Counted from the stretch's first letter, positions 7,595 through 17,464 are shown. The stretch: 49,283 nucleotides of DNA from Deltaproteobacteria bacterium (GCA_019308745.1 JAFDHO010000030.1:1-49283); one strand, 5' to 3'. Numbers and translations are program-made. The notes: a model not told the origin generated them from the sequence alone.

Positions 7595-9823
7595 TTACCA
7601 TCCCTTGAAGGGGTTGGGACCGATTTCGTCGATCTTTTCCGCAAATTCATCCAACAGTGCGGGCAGCTTGTGGTAGTCAATAATGGAGACTGTCTCGAAC
7701 CGTACTCGCTCGGATTCAAGGGCCAGTCTGTCGAGGGTTTCCGAGACCTTCCCCAGCCTGATGCTCGCCAACTCGCTCCCCTTTATGAAGTGGCATTGAT
7801 AATCGTCTCCGTGCTCACAGCCCAAGAGGATCACTCCATCTATACCCTTGGACAGGGAGTCGGCTATCCACACCAAATTCATGGATCCAAGGCACCTCAA
7901 AGGTATGACCCTGACCCAGGCATTGTAGGTCATCCTGTGAAGCCCTGCCATGTCCAAGGCGGGATAGGCATCGTTTTCGCAGGCAAGGACCAATATCCGG
8001 GGTTTTTCCTCGTCTTCTTCAGGTACTTCTATAGCCTTGACCATGTTTCCGACCATCGCTACTGAGTAGTTCTTGAATGAGATGATCCTCTCGGGGCACG
8101 CCCCCATGCAGACCCCGCATCTTCGGCACCGTGTAGGCTCGGGTAATGGATTGAACTTGTCATCCTCGTTGATCGCCCCGAAGGGGCACTCTACCGTGCA
8201 TCGCTTGCATTGGGTGCAGCGCTGCATCGCAAACTCCGGGTATGTCATATCCCCGGCCCTCGGATGGACTGCCGCGCCCCTTGAAGTAAGCTCTATGCAT
8301 TGAATTGCCTTCATCACCGCACCAGCCGCATCTTCCATGGCTGAAGCCCTGCCCATGGGCCTACGGACACAACCTGCGGCATAGACGCCCGTTCTCCTGC
8401 TCTCATAGGGGAAGCATATGAAGTGGGAGTCTGGAAAATCATACATGAGTGCCGGGACCTCGGGGCCCTGGCGATATTCCAGATTGAGGATATTTGAGCG
8501 CCTTATGACGTCGGGAGGAACTTCTATTTCCTCCTCTTCCCCTTTCCCCTCTTCCTTCTCCTTTTCCTCCTGCGTGATGTCAGGGCCAAAGGCAGAGGCA
8601 GGCACCATACCCGTAGCCAGAACCACGAGATCAAGGTCATCGAGGAGGACCTTCTCCCCCAAGAGTTCGTCTTCGCCTTCCACACTCAATGCGTCACCTT
8701 CGGCCTTGACCTCCGGCGATTGGCAGCGGACAAAAATCACTCCCGCCTCTTGCGCCTTGCGGTAAAGGTCTTCTGCTTGTCCCGGGGTCCTCAGCTCCTT
8801 GTAAACCACATAGACCGAGGCATCCGGGTTCTGCTGTTTGATGAGGAGGGCCTGTTTCAGGGCCACCGTGCAACACACCGTAGAGCAGTAGGGGAGGTAC
8901 TCGGGATCCCTCTGCCCTGCGCACTGGAGGAATGCCGCCTTTCGTATGTCATTCCCGTCACTGGGTCTCTTGACTGTACCTTCAGCACCCAAATCTTCAA
9001 ACATCGCGTTGGTAACGACATTTGGGGACGTTCCGAAACCGAGGGTCTTATCCAGTTTATTCGGGTCATAGGGCTCCCATCCCGCCGCCATGACAATGGC
9101 ACCGACCTTATGCTCAAAGGTCGAGCCATTCTGGCTGATGGTCACGTGAAATATCCCAGGCCCTCCGGATGTCTTCTCAACCTTCGCACCCGTATAGACC
9201 TTCACCTTTTCATTCTGCTCCACGGCCCTTATCAACTCCTCGATGTCGTTTTCCCTCAGCTCCTGATAAGGAAAGGTGGCGATCGTTTCCACCTTCTTTT
9301 GAAAACCTCCCAGTTGGGGGGCTTTCTCTACGAGTATTGCGTCATACCCTGCCCTTGCCGCCTCGAGGGCCGAGGTCATGCCGCTCAAGCCCCCTCCGAC
9401 GACGAGGATGTCTCTCGAAAACTCCTCCTCCGGCTTGTAGGGTTCCGGCAATTCCATCGAGTCTATTTTGGCCAGCCCCATCCTCAGATAATCTTCGGCC
9501 ATCATCTGCGTATCTTCATCCCCCGGCTTTTGGCACCATACCACCTGTTCCCGGAGGTTGATCCTGTCAACGATACAGTTCTCGAAGTTGAACACGTCGT
9601 ACATCACCCTTGGCGAACAGGCAGCGATACCTATACTGTTTGCCCCCTCCTTTTCTATGTCGGACTTGATGAGCCCCGCTCCTTCCTGGGAGCATAGGTT
9701 GGGATGGGTCCTGCAAATGGGAACTCCTTTTTCTTCAGTCGCCACCTTGCCCAGTTGGTCGATGTCCAAGGCATCCCCTATTCCACAACCCGTACATATA
9801 TAAACAGCTACCTTCTTTTCCAT
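7595..9823 (-). CDS. qmoB: Quinone-interacting membrane-bound oxidoreductase subunit QmoB
   Basis: Soluble flavo-iron-sulfur subunit of Qmo, related to HdrA with a C-terminal MvhD-like domain. In the 742-residue protein the FAD fold VVGGGLSG is near residue 141, two ferredoxin motifs CTQCKRCTVEC and CRRCGVCMGAC lie at about 536-576, and the MvhD-like domain (RILVLACEND onward, about 609) fills the end. The ATG at 9823 has GAGGAGGT seven bases upstream; the longer frame to 9919 reads back into qmoA. An acidic stretch (KEKEEGKGEEEE, about 421-432) interrupts the HdrA-like part. The start lies 5 bp after qmoA, implying coupling. Confidence 0.96.
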   Translation of the reverse strand: MEKKVAVYICTGCGIGDALDIDQLGKVATEEKGVPICRTHPNLCSQEGAGLIKSDIEKEGANSIGIAACSPRVMYDVFNFENCIVDRINLREQVVWCQKPGDEDTQMMAEDYLRMGLAKIDSMELPEPYKPEEEFSRDILVVGGGLSGMTSALEAARAGYDAILVEKAPQLGGFQKKVETIATFPYQELRENDIEELIRAVEQNEKVKVYTGAKVEKTSGGPGIFHVTISQNGSTFEHKVGAIVMAAGWEPYDPNKLDKTLGFGTSPNVVTNAMFEDLGAEGTVKRPSDGNDIRKAAFLQCAGQRDPEYLPYCSTVCCTVALKQALLIKQQNPDASVYVVYKELRTPGQAEDLYRKAQEAGVIFVRCQSPEVKAEGDALSVEGEDELLGEKVLLDDLDLVVLATGMVPASAFGPDITQEEKEKEEGKGEEEEIEVPPDVIRRSNILNLEYRQGPEVPALMYDFPDSHFICFPYESRRTGVYAAGCVRRPMGRASAMEDAAGAVMKAIQCIELTSRGAAVHPRAGDMTYPEFAMQRCTQCKRCTVECPFGAINEDDKFNPLPEPTRCRRCGVCMGACPERIISFKNYSVAMVGNMVKAIEVPEEDEEKPRILVLACENDAYPALDMAGLHRMTYNAWVRVIPLRCLGSMNLVWIADSLSKGIDGVILLGCEHGDDYQCHFIKGSELASIRLGKVSETLDRLALESERVRFETVSIIDYHKLPALLDEFAEKIDEIGPNPFKGW

Positions 9824-9828
9824 TGGGC

Positions 9829-11091
9829 TTACCTCCTCGCAATTGATTGAATGGCTTTTAGCGCTGCTGCTGTCCCGTCCTGAACCGATTCCTGGACGCC
9901 CACAGGGGTCCTGGTGCAACCCGCTGCGTATATCCCTTGCCCGGCCTGTTGAGAGGCAATGAATCCATAATCATCGTAGGGGACCTGGGCAGGGACAGGG
10001 GCCTCTGATGTATTTGGCTGCATGCCCGTAGCCAAGACGACGAGATCAACCGGAATCTCTTTCAGGGTCTCTGAAGCCGTGTCTTCGACCCGGAGCACAA
10101 GCCCGTCGCCCTTTTCTTCTCGTGTGATCTTGGCGACCTTGCCCTTAATGAACTCTATATTCTCGTCCCCTTTGGTCTTCCTGTAGAAATCTTCCAGCCG
10201 GTCCGTGGCTCGAATATCAATAAAGAATATGAATATCTTTGTGTCGGGATGCTGTTCCCTGACATAATTGGCCTGTTTCATGGAGGCCAGGCAGCATATT
10301 CCCGAGCAGTAGGGGAGGTGGTTTTCGTCCCTGGAACCGGCGCACTGGACAAAAGCCACGGTCTTCGGAGGTTCTCCATTAGATAGCCGCACGATTTTCC
10401 CCTGGGTAGGTCCTGTCCAGGAGGCAAGCCTTTCCATCATCACATTGGTGATTACGTCAGGGTATTGGCCAAAGCCATAGGTGTCGAGCTTTGTTGCGTC
10501 GTAGGGCTTCCACCCGGTGGCCCAGACGATAGACCCCACCTTCAGGGTAACGCTCCTGGGTTCCATGTCCAGATCAATGGCCTCGTAGGGGCACGCCTCC
10601 TTGACCGCCTTGGCCTCATCGCTCTTCGCGAGGTTGGGGTCTATGACGTAACGCATGGGATAGGCCATGACGTGGGGCAAATAGGCTGCCTTTATCCTGT
10701 CCATACCATAATTGAAGGGATTCTCGATCTCCATGGAACAGGCCTCTGCACACTTGCCGCAGGCCGTGCACTTTTCGTTGACGTATCTGGGGGTGATCTT
10801 CAGGGTCACATCCAGGTTGCCTTCCTGCCCGGATATCCGTTCCACCTCCGACATGGTGAAGACCCTGACCCTCGGGTTCTGCCTTATCCGTCGGAAGTTG
10901 ATCTCCAGACCGCAATAGGGCGGGCACAACTTCGGAAAGTAGTTATGGAGTTGGGCCACTCTACCACCGAGGTAGGGATTCCTCTCTACTAAATAGGTAT
11001 CATAACCAGCTTCGGCCGCCTCTATGGCTGCGGTCAGCCCACTCATTCCACCGCCAACAACAAGAATGCTCTGAGTTTCTGTGCTCTCCAT
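9829..11091 (-). CDS. qmoA: Quinone-interacting membrane-bound oxidoreductase subunit QmoA
   Basis: HdrA-like flavoprotein subunit of Qmo. The 420-residue product opens with SILVVGGGMSGLTAA (FAD binding), has the conserved CPPYCGLEI segment near residue 56, and a ferredoxin-like CTACGKCAEAC at about 108-118. A second region that often carries another cluster keeps only a single Cys (ACPYEAI), so one cluster is likely. The ATG at 11091 follows GAGGAGGAA; a GTG at 11109 would place the ribosome site inside the gene. It is the first of the three qmo genes, downstream of an ETF-QO gene in the same direction. Confidence 0.95.
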   Translation of the reverse strand: MESTETQSILVVGGGMSGLTAAIEAAEAGYDTYLVERNPYLGGRVAQLHNYFPKLCPPYCGLEINFRRIRQNPRVRVFTMSEVERISGQEGNLDVTLKITPRYVNEKCTACGKCAEACSMEIENPFNYGMDRIKAAYLPHVMAYPMRYVIDPNLAKSDEAKAVKEACPYEAIDLDMEPRSVTLKVGSIVWATGWKPYDATKLDTYGFGQYPDVITNVMMERLASWTGPTQGKIVRLSNGEPPKTVAFVQCAGSRDENHLPYCSGICCLASMKQANYVREQHPDTKIFIFFIDIRATDRLEDFYRKTKGDENIEFIKGKVAKITREEKGDGLVLRVEDTASETLKEIPVDLVVLATGMQPNTSEAPVPAQVPYDDYGFIASQQAGQGIYAAGCTRTPVGVQESVQDGTAAALKAIQSIARR

Positions 11092-11217
11092 GCTCTTCCT
11101 CCTCGACACTTTATGGTTTCCCGATCATCTAGTGCTCTCGCTATGCGCTTGGACCGGGGACAAAATCATCTTTGATCAGGGTTTGGGCGACACTCTGTCC
11201 GGGAGTACCGTACCAGG

Positions 11218-12921
11218 TTACATCATGGTGTATTTTGGCCCCCCGCCCCCCTCCGGCGGAACCCAGGTGATGACTTCGTACGGGTCCATCACGTCACAGG
11301 TCTTGCAATGAACGCAGTTGGAAAAATTCAGCTTCATGTTGGGCTTCCCGGTTTCCTCGTCCGTCTCCACTTCATAGACATTGGCAGGGCAGAACCTCTG
11401 GCAGGGGTTCTGAAATTCCTCCCTGCACCTGGTGTAACAGATGTCCAGGTCACTGATCTTCAGATGGGCTGGTTGCTGTTCCTCGTGGGTCGACCCCGAG
11501 TAGTAGACGTCGGTTTCTTTGTCAAATGTAAGTTTCCCGTCAAACTTCATCTCTCTCCGCTGCTCTTCTGTTGGAGAATTCGTGCCGTAATAGTCTGCTA
11601 CTCTTTTCAAGTGGGTGAAGTCCGGTCTTGATTCGAGACGTGCCTTGAGAATCCTCCCGCCCAAGAGCCACTGGATGCCCCCCCAAAACACGGCGCTCCA
11701 CAGACCCTTCTGAAAGAGCTGATGGAAATTCCTCGAACGGTAAAGCTCCTTTCCCACGTCACTTTGAAAGAGGGCCTTTTCGTAGGATTCCAGATGACTG
11801 GCCGAAAAATCCTCTTTCAGGAGACCCTCGAAAATGGTCCTTGCCGCCAGCATACCCGACTTCATGGCTGAATGCACTCCCTTGAGCTTCTGGCTTATGA
11901 AGAGGCTGCCCGAGTCACCTATGATAAGACCCCCCTCAAAGGAGAGCCTGGGCACTGAAAAATAACCGCCCACTGGTGCGGTCTTTGCGCCGTACTGCAC
12001 CAGCTTGCCGTCTTTGAGGAGTTCTCTAACAAGCGGGTGTTCTTTGAATCTTTGGAATTCCCGGTGAGGGTCCAAATAGGGGTCTTCGTAGTCCAGACCG
12101 GTCAAAAGGCCGATGGAGACATGGTTGTCCCTCATACCGTAGATGAATCCACCCCCGTAGGTGCGGTTGTCATGGGGATACCCCACGGTGTGAATGACCT
12201 CTCCGGGTTCAATCCTCCCCTCAGGCACCTCCCACACCTCCTTGACACCAACAACGAAGTTCTGGGGGTTTTTACCCCTGTCCAGTCCGAGCCTGTTTAT
12301 CACGGTCTTTGTGAGGCTCCCCCTCGATCCTTCACCAAAGACCGTCACCTTTGCGTGCAAATCGATGCCTGGTTCAAAATTCGCCTTCTTTTGTCCTTCA
12401 GGGTCGATCCCCTTGTCACCGGTCCTCACGCCGATAACGCGTTCCCCGTCGTAGATAACCTCGGTCCCGGCGAAACCAGGGAAGATGTCGACGCCCTTTT
12501 CCTCCACCCGCTCACCGAGCCATTCTGTGAACCGTGAGAGGGAAATGACGTAATTGCCATAATTGTTTAGAAAGGGCGGCGTCATTGGGGACTTGATCTT
12601 TCCCTTCTTGGTGAGGAGATAAATCCCCTCCTTTCTCACCTCCCCTTCCATAGGGGCACCTTTCTCAAGAAAATCAGGGACCAGTTCCTTGAGGGGTCCT
12701 GGATTTATGACTGCCCCTGAGATGCCGTGGGCCCCCACATACGCACCCTTCTCAAGGACCGCTATCATAGCTTCCTCCAGCTTCTTGCCCTCACCGCCCT
12801 TTTCGATCCTTTCATTGTGTTCCTTTATGAGGTTTGACAAGTGAAGCGCCCCGCTAAGACTCGCCACTCCTCCCCCCACGAAGAGCACGTCCACCTCCAT
12901 TATTTCTCTTTCTTCTTCCAC
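11218..12921 (-). CDS. Electron transfer flavoprotein:quinone oxidoreductase
   Basis: Moves electrons from reduced ETF (fed by acyl-CoA dehydrogenases) into the menaquinone pool at the membrane. The 567-residue protein has an N-terminal FAD motif VLFVGGGVASLSGAL, in which the third Gly of GxGxxG is Ser, the ETF-QO segments GGFIYGM and GDSGSLF, and the C-terminal ferredoxin-like domain with CPANVYE and CVHCKTCDVMDP, ending in WVPPEGGGGPKYTMM. Length matches the family. I use the GTG at 12921 (AGGAGG ten bases upstream); an ATG at 12900 is possible. It sits between aprA and qmoA, 126 bp before qmoA, so all parts of an ETF-to-APS-reductase route via menaquinone lie together. Confidence 0.93.
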   Translation of the reverse strand: MEEEREIMEVDVLFVGGGVASLSGALHLSNLIKEHNERIEKGGEGKKLEEAMIAVLEKGAYVGAHGISGAVINPGPLKELVPDFLEKGAPMEGEVRKEGIYLLTKKGKIKSPMTPPFLNNYGNYVISLSRFTEWLGERVEEKGVDIFPGFAGTEVIYDGERVIGVRTGDKGIDPEGQKKANFEPGIDLHAKVTVFGEGSRGSLTKTVINRLGLDRGKNPQNFVVGVKEVWEVPEGRIEPGEVIHTVGYPHDNRTYGGGFIYGMRDNHVSIGLLTGLDYEDPYLDPHREFQRFKEHPLVRELLKDGKLVQYGAKTAPVGGYFSVPRLSFEGGLIIGDSGSLFISQKLKGVHSAMKSGMLAARTIFEGLLKEDFSASHLESYEKALFQSDVGKELYRSRNFHQLFQKGLWSAVFWGGIQWLLGGRILKARLESRPDFTHLKRVADYYGTNSPTEEQRREMKFDGKLTFDKETDVYYSGSTHEEQQPAHLKISDLDICYTRCREEFQNPCQRFCPANVYEVETDEETGKPNMKLNFSNCVHCKTCDVMDPYEVITWVPPEGGGGPKYTMM

Positions 12922-13048
12922 CTCTCCTATCCCTCCTTCTAATGCTTTTGTGGCTGCATTTGGTCCCAGGACTCACGCCATCGATAAAAGAACGAAAATG
13001 CGATCACCAAGGCCTTCAAGGTGCTGGGGTCAGGATCAAACGAGAGGA

Positions 13049-13078
13049 TTTTTAGCACAAAGAAAAGGCAAGTTGCAA
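13049..13078 (-). promoter_or_regulatory. Possible promoter of the ETF-QO/qmo unit
   Basis: Minus strand: TTGCAA, an 18-nt spacer, then TAAAAA, lying between the aprBA terminator and the ETF-QO start. A perfect 8-bp stem (AGCTTTTT/AAAAAGCT, 13078-13097) lies just upstream. The rest of 12922-13187 shows no coding frame. Confidence 0.4.
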
Positions 13079-13187
13079 GCTTTTTTGTGAAAAAGCTCAC
13101 AAGGCCGAAGCGGTTTTTCCTCGTCTCAATTCAATCCGAATGATTCCCGTAATCTCCTGTCAGAGCCTCGCGAGGGATCTGTCCCCC

Positions 13188-13230
13188 CAAAAGAATACCC
13201 CGGACCCTCCCCTCGGGACCGGGGCATTCT
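13188..13230 (-). terminator. Intrinsic terminator after aprA
   Basis: A 12-bp stem joins 13219-13230 with 13192-13203 (AGAATGCCCCGG with CCGGGGTATTCT on the minus strand, one G-U pair), followed by a short T-run. It lies 18 bp after the aprA stop and separates sat-aprBA from the ETF-QO/qmo genes. Confidence 0.7.
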
Positions 13231-13247
13231 TGAGCTTGGGTTAACAA

Positions 13248-15131
13248 CTAGACGCCGGGAATGTTCCAGATGTCTTTCTTCATCATCTCCCAATCACCAC
13301 TGTCGGGGTCCCAGCGACAATTCACAAAGCAGAGCCAGTTCTCATCGTCCATTTTGGGAGTGTCGGCCCTGAAGTAATACCCGGGCCACCTGGTCTCCTC
13401 CCTGAAGAGAATGGAGCGGATATGAGACTCTGCCTGCCAGGTCCTGTGGATATTCTCCCAGCACCTCATGAGTTCGTGGAGATCCCTGGCCGCCTGCTTT
13501 TCGCTGTCCTCTTTCAGCAACCCCATGAGTTCCAAGCCCCTTTCGAGGTTGGACTTACTCGTCTTGAAGGCAGCGGTCACTCCGCCCGCGTACTCATCCA
13601 TGATCTTCTGGAGTCTGTGCAGGTATTGCCTTGGCATGATATATTCCGTGTTCACTTCAGAATCGGTGAACTTGCCCTTGTTGGCCTCAAAGAGATCGAG
13701 AGGTTTCAGGATTCGGGCCTTTAGTTCCTCGACCTTTGCCGTATCCACATTGGGCTCCTGACCCTTTTCAACTATATATTTAACGGCCTGCTTCCCTGCG
13801 ATCCTGCCTTCCGTGTGGGATCCCGAGGAAAACTTATGGCTCGAGGCCCCTGAGGCATCACCGACTGCAAAGAGCCCCTCAACGGTCGTCATGTTGGTGT
13901 AACCCCATTTATAAGGTGTATCCAGGTCTTCGGGTCCGCTTACCCAGGCACCGGATGCACCGGAATGGGATCCGATGAAATAGGGTTCACAGGCGGCAAT
14001 CTCGGAATGTTTTTCTTCAGGTTTGACATTCAAGCCCGCCCAAAGGATGGCCTGTGAGATGGTCATGTCGAGGAAGTCTTCCCAGGCCTCGCTCTCGAGC
14101 TCCTTCATCTTCTTCTTGAAGGCCTTGGGATCATCCTTGAACTCCTCGGCGATATTCTGGATCGCCTCGTGGGTCTCCATGTAGAGGGGTCCAAGCCCGG
14201 CGTCCACGTCCAACATCCCCAAGTAATTCCTCAGGTTTGCAGGAATGGGTTTCGCAAGTCCATACGGTGCCCAATTCTGTAGCTCATCTACCCTCTCAAC
14301 CATGTAATCGCCCCCCTCGGCGCTCACGGCCCTGGATTTGAAGAGCAGGAACCATGCCCCGACGGGACCATAGGCGTCCTTGAACCGGACCGGGATGAAG
14401 CGGACCTCCTGGCACGTCATCTCAGCACCCGCCCTGATCGTGAAATAGGCACTCGAGCCGGTATTGAACGGAGGATACCAGGAACGGCCGAAGCCCTCGC
14501 CCACCGATCTCGGGCGAAACACGTGCACGGCGCCTCCCATGCCGCAGATCACGGCCTTTGCCTTGAAGACGTAAAACTTGTTCTCCCTGACACTGAAGCC
14601 CACGGCCCCCACAACCTTGTTCCCGTCCAACAGGGGCTCCACAATGAATACCCTCTCGATCAATTCACCGCCGGCATCTGCCAGGGCGTTCTTAGCAGCT
14701 TCAGCAATGATGATCTTGTAGGATTCACCATTGATCATGAGCTGCCATCTGCCCTCATGCACGTACTTGCCCTCTTCATCCTTCCAGATCTTCAGCCCCC
14801 ATTTCTCGAATAGATGCACGGTGGAGTCAACGTGACGGGCTATGTTATATACCAGGTCCTCCCTGGAAACACCCATCAGATCCTGCCGTACGTAGCGGAC
14901 ATAGTCCTCGACCGTGTTTTCCCCGTCCTTGACACCGACGTACTGGTTGATGGCCGAAAGACCCATTGCGACGGCACCGCTTCTGTCGGCCGCAGCCTTG
15001 TCAACCATGACCACCTTCAGGCCGTGCTTTTTTGCCCAATATGCCGCCTCGGTGGCCGCACCACATGCCGAAAACCCCCCACCAATGATAAGGAGATCGG
15101 TGCTAACTTCTACTGTTTCAAAATCTGCCAT
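13248..15131 (-). CDS. aprA: Adenylylsulfate (APS) reductase alpha subunit
   Basis: Flavoprotein subunit that reduces APS to sulfite and AMP in the cytoplasm. The 627-residue product begins with the FAD-binding DLLIIGGGFSACGAA, continues with the typical AAADRSGAVAMGLSAINQY, and contains the HSGASGAWVSGP region and a C-terminal RWPGYYFRADTPKMDDENWLC-like segment. Length is normal. The ATG at 15131 has GGGAGG upstream. It follows aprB by 21 bp and ends in a terminator. Confidence 0.98.
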   Translation of the reverse strand: MADFETVEVSTDLLIIGGGFSACGAATEAAYWAKKHGLKVVMVDKAAADRSGAVAMGLSAINQYVGVKDGENTVEDYVRYVRQDLMGVSREDLVYNIARHVDSTVHLFEKWGLKIWKDEEGKYVHEGRWQLMINGESYKIIIAEAAKNALADAGGELIERVFIVEPLLDGNKVVGAVGFSVRENKFYVFKAKAVICGMGGAVHVFRPRSVGEGFGRSWYPPFNTGSSAYFTIRAGAEMTCQEVRFIPVRFKDAYGPVGAWFLLFKSRAVSAEGGDYMVERVDELQNWAPYGLAKPIPANLRNYLGMLDVDAGLGPLYMETHEAIQNIAEEFKDDPKAFKKKMKELESEAWEDFLDMTISQAILWAGLNVKPEEKHSEIAACEPYFIGSHSGASGAWVSGPEDLDTPYKWGYTNMTTVEGLFAVGDASGASSHKFSSGSHTEGRIAGKQAVKYIVEKGQEPNVDTAKVEELKARILKPLDLFEANKGKFTDSEVNTEYIMPRQYLHRLQKIMDEYAGGVTAAFKTSKSNLERGLELMGLLKEDSEKQAARDLHELMRCWENIHRTWQAESHIRSILFREETRWPGYYFRADTPKMDDENWLCFVNCRWDPDSGDWEMMKKDIWNIPGV

Positions 15132-15152
15132 ATCTTATTACCTCCCTTTTCT

Positions 15153-15608
15153 TTACTTTGGTGTGGGAACAGCATCCAAGCCCAAGGATGCTGGCTCAGT
15201 AGCCAGAGCTTGACTGTTCAGATCATCGTGCACGGGGAAACCGCCCAATGGATCCGCCGACCCCTCAGGAGTGGTCCTGGTGGGGAACTTGAACCTCTTG
15301 ATGCTGCCGTCACGGAATTTTACCGTCCACATAATGTCCTCAGAGCCTCTCAAAGGCGTAGCACTGGCTCCCATCGGTATGAAGTCAGCATATCCCCTGA
15401 CATCCATGGCCTGCTGGGGGCAGAGCTTCACGCAGCACATACATTCCCAACACATCTGCGGATCGCGGTTGTATGCCTTCATCTCCATCCCTGTGACCGA
15501 GCCATCCTTGTCCAGCACCATCAGGTCGTTGGGACAGATATGCATGCAAGCGGTCCTATCCTGCCCTTTACACCCATCGCATTTCTCAACGATTACATAA
15601 CTTGGCAT
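15153..15608 (-). CDS. aprB: Adenylylsulfate (APS) reductase beta subunit
   Basis: Iron-sulfur subunit that relays electrons to the AprA flavin. Two [4Fe-4S] sites are visible in the 151-residue protein: Cys 10, 13, 21, 25 (KCDGCKGQDRTACMHIC) and Cys 53, 56, 59, 63 (CWECMCCVKLC). The C-terminal tail, rich in Pro and Ala, is the part that wraps AprA in known structures. The start at 15608 follows GGAGG. Between sat and aprB is a 96-bp gap with a second, orphan AAAGGAGG that leads only into a six-codon frame. Confidence 0.98.
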   Translation of the reverse strand: MPSYVIVEKCDGCKGQDRTACMHICPNDLMVLDKDGSVTGMEMKAYNRDPQMCWECMCCVKLCPQQAMDVRGYADFIPMGASATPLRGSEDIMWTVKFRDGSIKRFKFPTRTTPEGSADPLGGFPVHDDLNSQALATEPASLGLDAVPTPK

Positions 15609-15704
15609 TTATTTAACCTCCGCAATTTAGAAATTTTGAACGATGATAGGTACAAAAGCCAAATTTACCGAGTCTGCCTTAACACCTCCTTTCTAATAGG
15701 GTTG

Positions 15705-16925
15705 TTACTTATTCTTCACCTCGCCCGTGGCAGCGCCATGAAGTTTGATCTCGACCTTGTCTTCAAGGTTTTGGTAATATTCCTTGAGTATTTCAACGAC
15801 TTCCGGACGAGAAAACTCGGCGGGCAGATCTCCTCCCTCTGACAGGGTCTTCCTTACCATGGTCCCTGAGAGGAGCAACCTGTCCTCTTTGCCGTGGGGA
15901 CATGTCCTCATGGATGCCATGCCGCCGCACTTGTAACAATGGAACGTCCAGTCAATGTTAAGATTCTCACACTTTAAGGCACCCTTTGGGATCTCGTTGA
16001 AGATCTTCTGCGCATCAAATGGACCATAGTAATCCCCGACACCGGCATGGTCCCGGCCGATGATCATATGGCTGCACCCGTAGTTCTGGCGAAATGTTGC
16101 ATGGAGCAATGCCTCCCTGGGCCCCGCATATCGCATCTCCATGGGATAACCGCCCTGAACGACCGTATCGTTCACAAAATAGTTATCCACCAGGGCCTCA
16201 ATGGCCTTCACCCTCACGTCCGCGGGAATATCCCCGGGCTTCAGTTTCCCCACCAACTGATGGATATACACGCCGTCCATGACCTCGACGGCAATCTTCG
16301 CAAGGTACTCGTGGGAACGATGCATGGGGTTCCTCAATTGAAGGGCCGCAACCCTCCTCCAGCCCTTCTCCTCAAATATCTTCCTTGACTCTGCCGGCCT
16401 TTGGTAAAGTCCCTTGAATTGTTCCGGATAATAGCTCTCGCTTATGACCTTTACAGGGCCCGCAAGGTTGTATTTGCCTTGAACCATCACCTTGGCCACA
16501 CCCGGGTGCTCCGTATCGGTCGTCCGGAACACTGCCTTGCATTCATACTCCTTGTCGATCGTGTACTTCTCCGAGACCTGCATTGTGGCGATCGTGGTTC
16601 CCGTGTCTTCGTCTACCAGGGCCAACTCATCACCCTCTTTGACCTGTTCCTCGTCAGTAGACAGGGTGATAGGAATGGGCCAAAAGGTGCCGTCTGCCAT
16701 CGTGAACTTGTCACAGACGCCCTGCCAATCCGCCCTGGTCATGAAACCCGTGAGGGGCGTGAAGGCCCCTATGCCCATCATGATCAGGTCCGAAGTTTCC
16801 CTCGAGGTTATCTTGATTTCCTTGAGGGTCTTAGCCCGTTCCGTCTCTGCCCGGAGTTCATCCCCCTCCAGGAGCAGAGGCATCAGCCTTTCCTCTTTGC
16901 CGTGGGGCGCGATAAGATCCGACAT
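15705..16925 (-). CDS. sat: Sulfate adenylyltransferase (ATP sulfurylase)
   Basis: Activates sulfate with ATP to APS plus pyrophosphate, the first step of sulfate respiration. The 406-residue homo-oligomeric type shows [11 protein letters not shown] (196-206) with the HxxH nucleotide motif, [18 protein letters not shown] (288-305), and a zinc-binding set at Cys 319, 330, 333 and 342 typical of dissimilatory and thermophile enzymes. The ATG at 16925 has AAAGGAGG upstream. It heads sat-aprBA, with a strong promoter about 95 bp upstream of the start. Confidence 0.98.
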   Translation of the reverse strand: MSDLIAPHGKEERLMPLLLEGDELRAETERAKTLKEIKITSRETSDLIMMGIGAFTPLTGFMTRADWQGVCDKFTMADGTFWPIPITLSTDEEQVKEGDELALVDEDTGTTIATMQVSEKYTIDKEYECKAVFRTTDTEHPGVAKVMVQGKYNLAGPVKVISESYYPEQFKGLYQRPAESRKIFEEKGWRRVAALQLRNPMHRSHEYLAKIAVEVMDGVYIHQLVGKLKPGDIPADVRVKAIEALVDNYFVNDTVVQGGYPMEMRYAGPREALLHATFRQNYGCSHMIIGRDHAGVGDYYGPFDAQKIFNEIPKGALKCENLNIDWTFHCYKCGGMASMRTCPHGKEDRLLLSGTMVRKTLSEGGDLPAEFSRPEVVEILKEYYQNLEDKVEIKLHGAATGEVKNK

Positions 16926-17025
16926 ACATCAACCTCCTTTAATTACTAGCATTTTTACCCAAACCCGTTCAAAAGATACACAGACCCGTGAAAGTGACCA
17001 CTTTGTGCATTTTTTAACAAGCTCA

Positions 17026-17053
17026 TTTATATGGATTTTTCTATGCCTGTCAA
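17026..17053 (-). promoter_or_regulatory. Strong sigma70-type promoter of sat-aprBA
   Basis: Minus strand: a perfect TTGACA, a 16-nt spacer and TATAAA. The expected start near 17019 leaves a leader of about 93 nt. It is the best promoter match in the window, in keeping with the abundance of these enzymes in sulfate reducers. Confidence 0.75.
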
Positions 17054-17128
17054 GAAAAATCGGCCCCAAGAAAGGATATTTTGGAAAAATTTCAATGATC
17101 CCTCTATGTGGTATCCTTCCTGGACGGC

Positions 17129-17309
17129 CTGTTGCCCAAATCCCCTTATATGCTTTATCCCGAACAGGGACTATCAAAGCACTATGGTGCCCCTCGGGAG
17201 GTCTTTTCACAAGGCTCAATATTCGTCCTGATCCTTTATACGCCCCCATAATCCTCATAGTCGTCTCCTAACAGCCACAGAAGAAGGAGACTCCGGTGGA
17301 GATGATCTT
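17129..17309. repeat. Interspersed repeat family A, copy 1 (left part only)
   Basis: From CTGTTGCCCAAA to GATGATCTT this stretch matches the left half of the complete element at 28979-29291 almost base for base, including the GTCTTTTCAC-AAGGCTCAAT arm and the GGAGACTCCGG stretch. The right arm and right terminal repeat are not visible, so the copy appears truncated. It lies upstream of the sat promoter. No transposase is encoded. The remaining 17310-17464 holds nothing I recognise before the next gene. Confidence 0.75.
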
Positions 17310-17464
17310 TTGTCTTGCGATGGGCGCCCTGATTGTGCATTATTTTATCCTGCCATTGTTTGTGTCTGGTGAGAATACGGTGGGATAGACGATTAGGCCT
17401 CCAGGGTCCGCGTATTTGCGGAAATCCTCTCGATAGAAAGGCAGTGGAGGAGAGGCTAACGGGA

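Noticed and set aside
16929-17258. Minus-strand frame upstream of sat
   Set aside because: It covers the sat promoter and a repeat copy; the peptide is repeat-derived.
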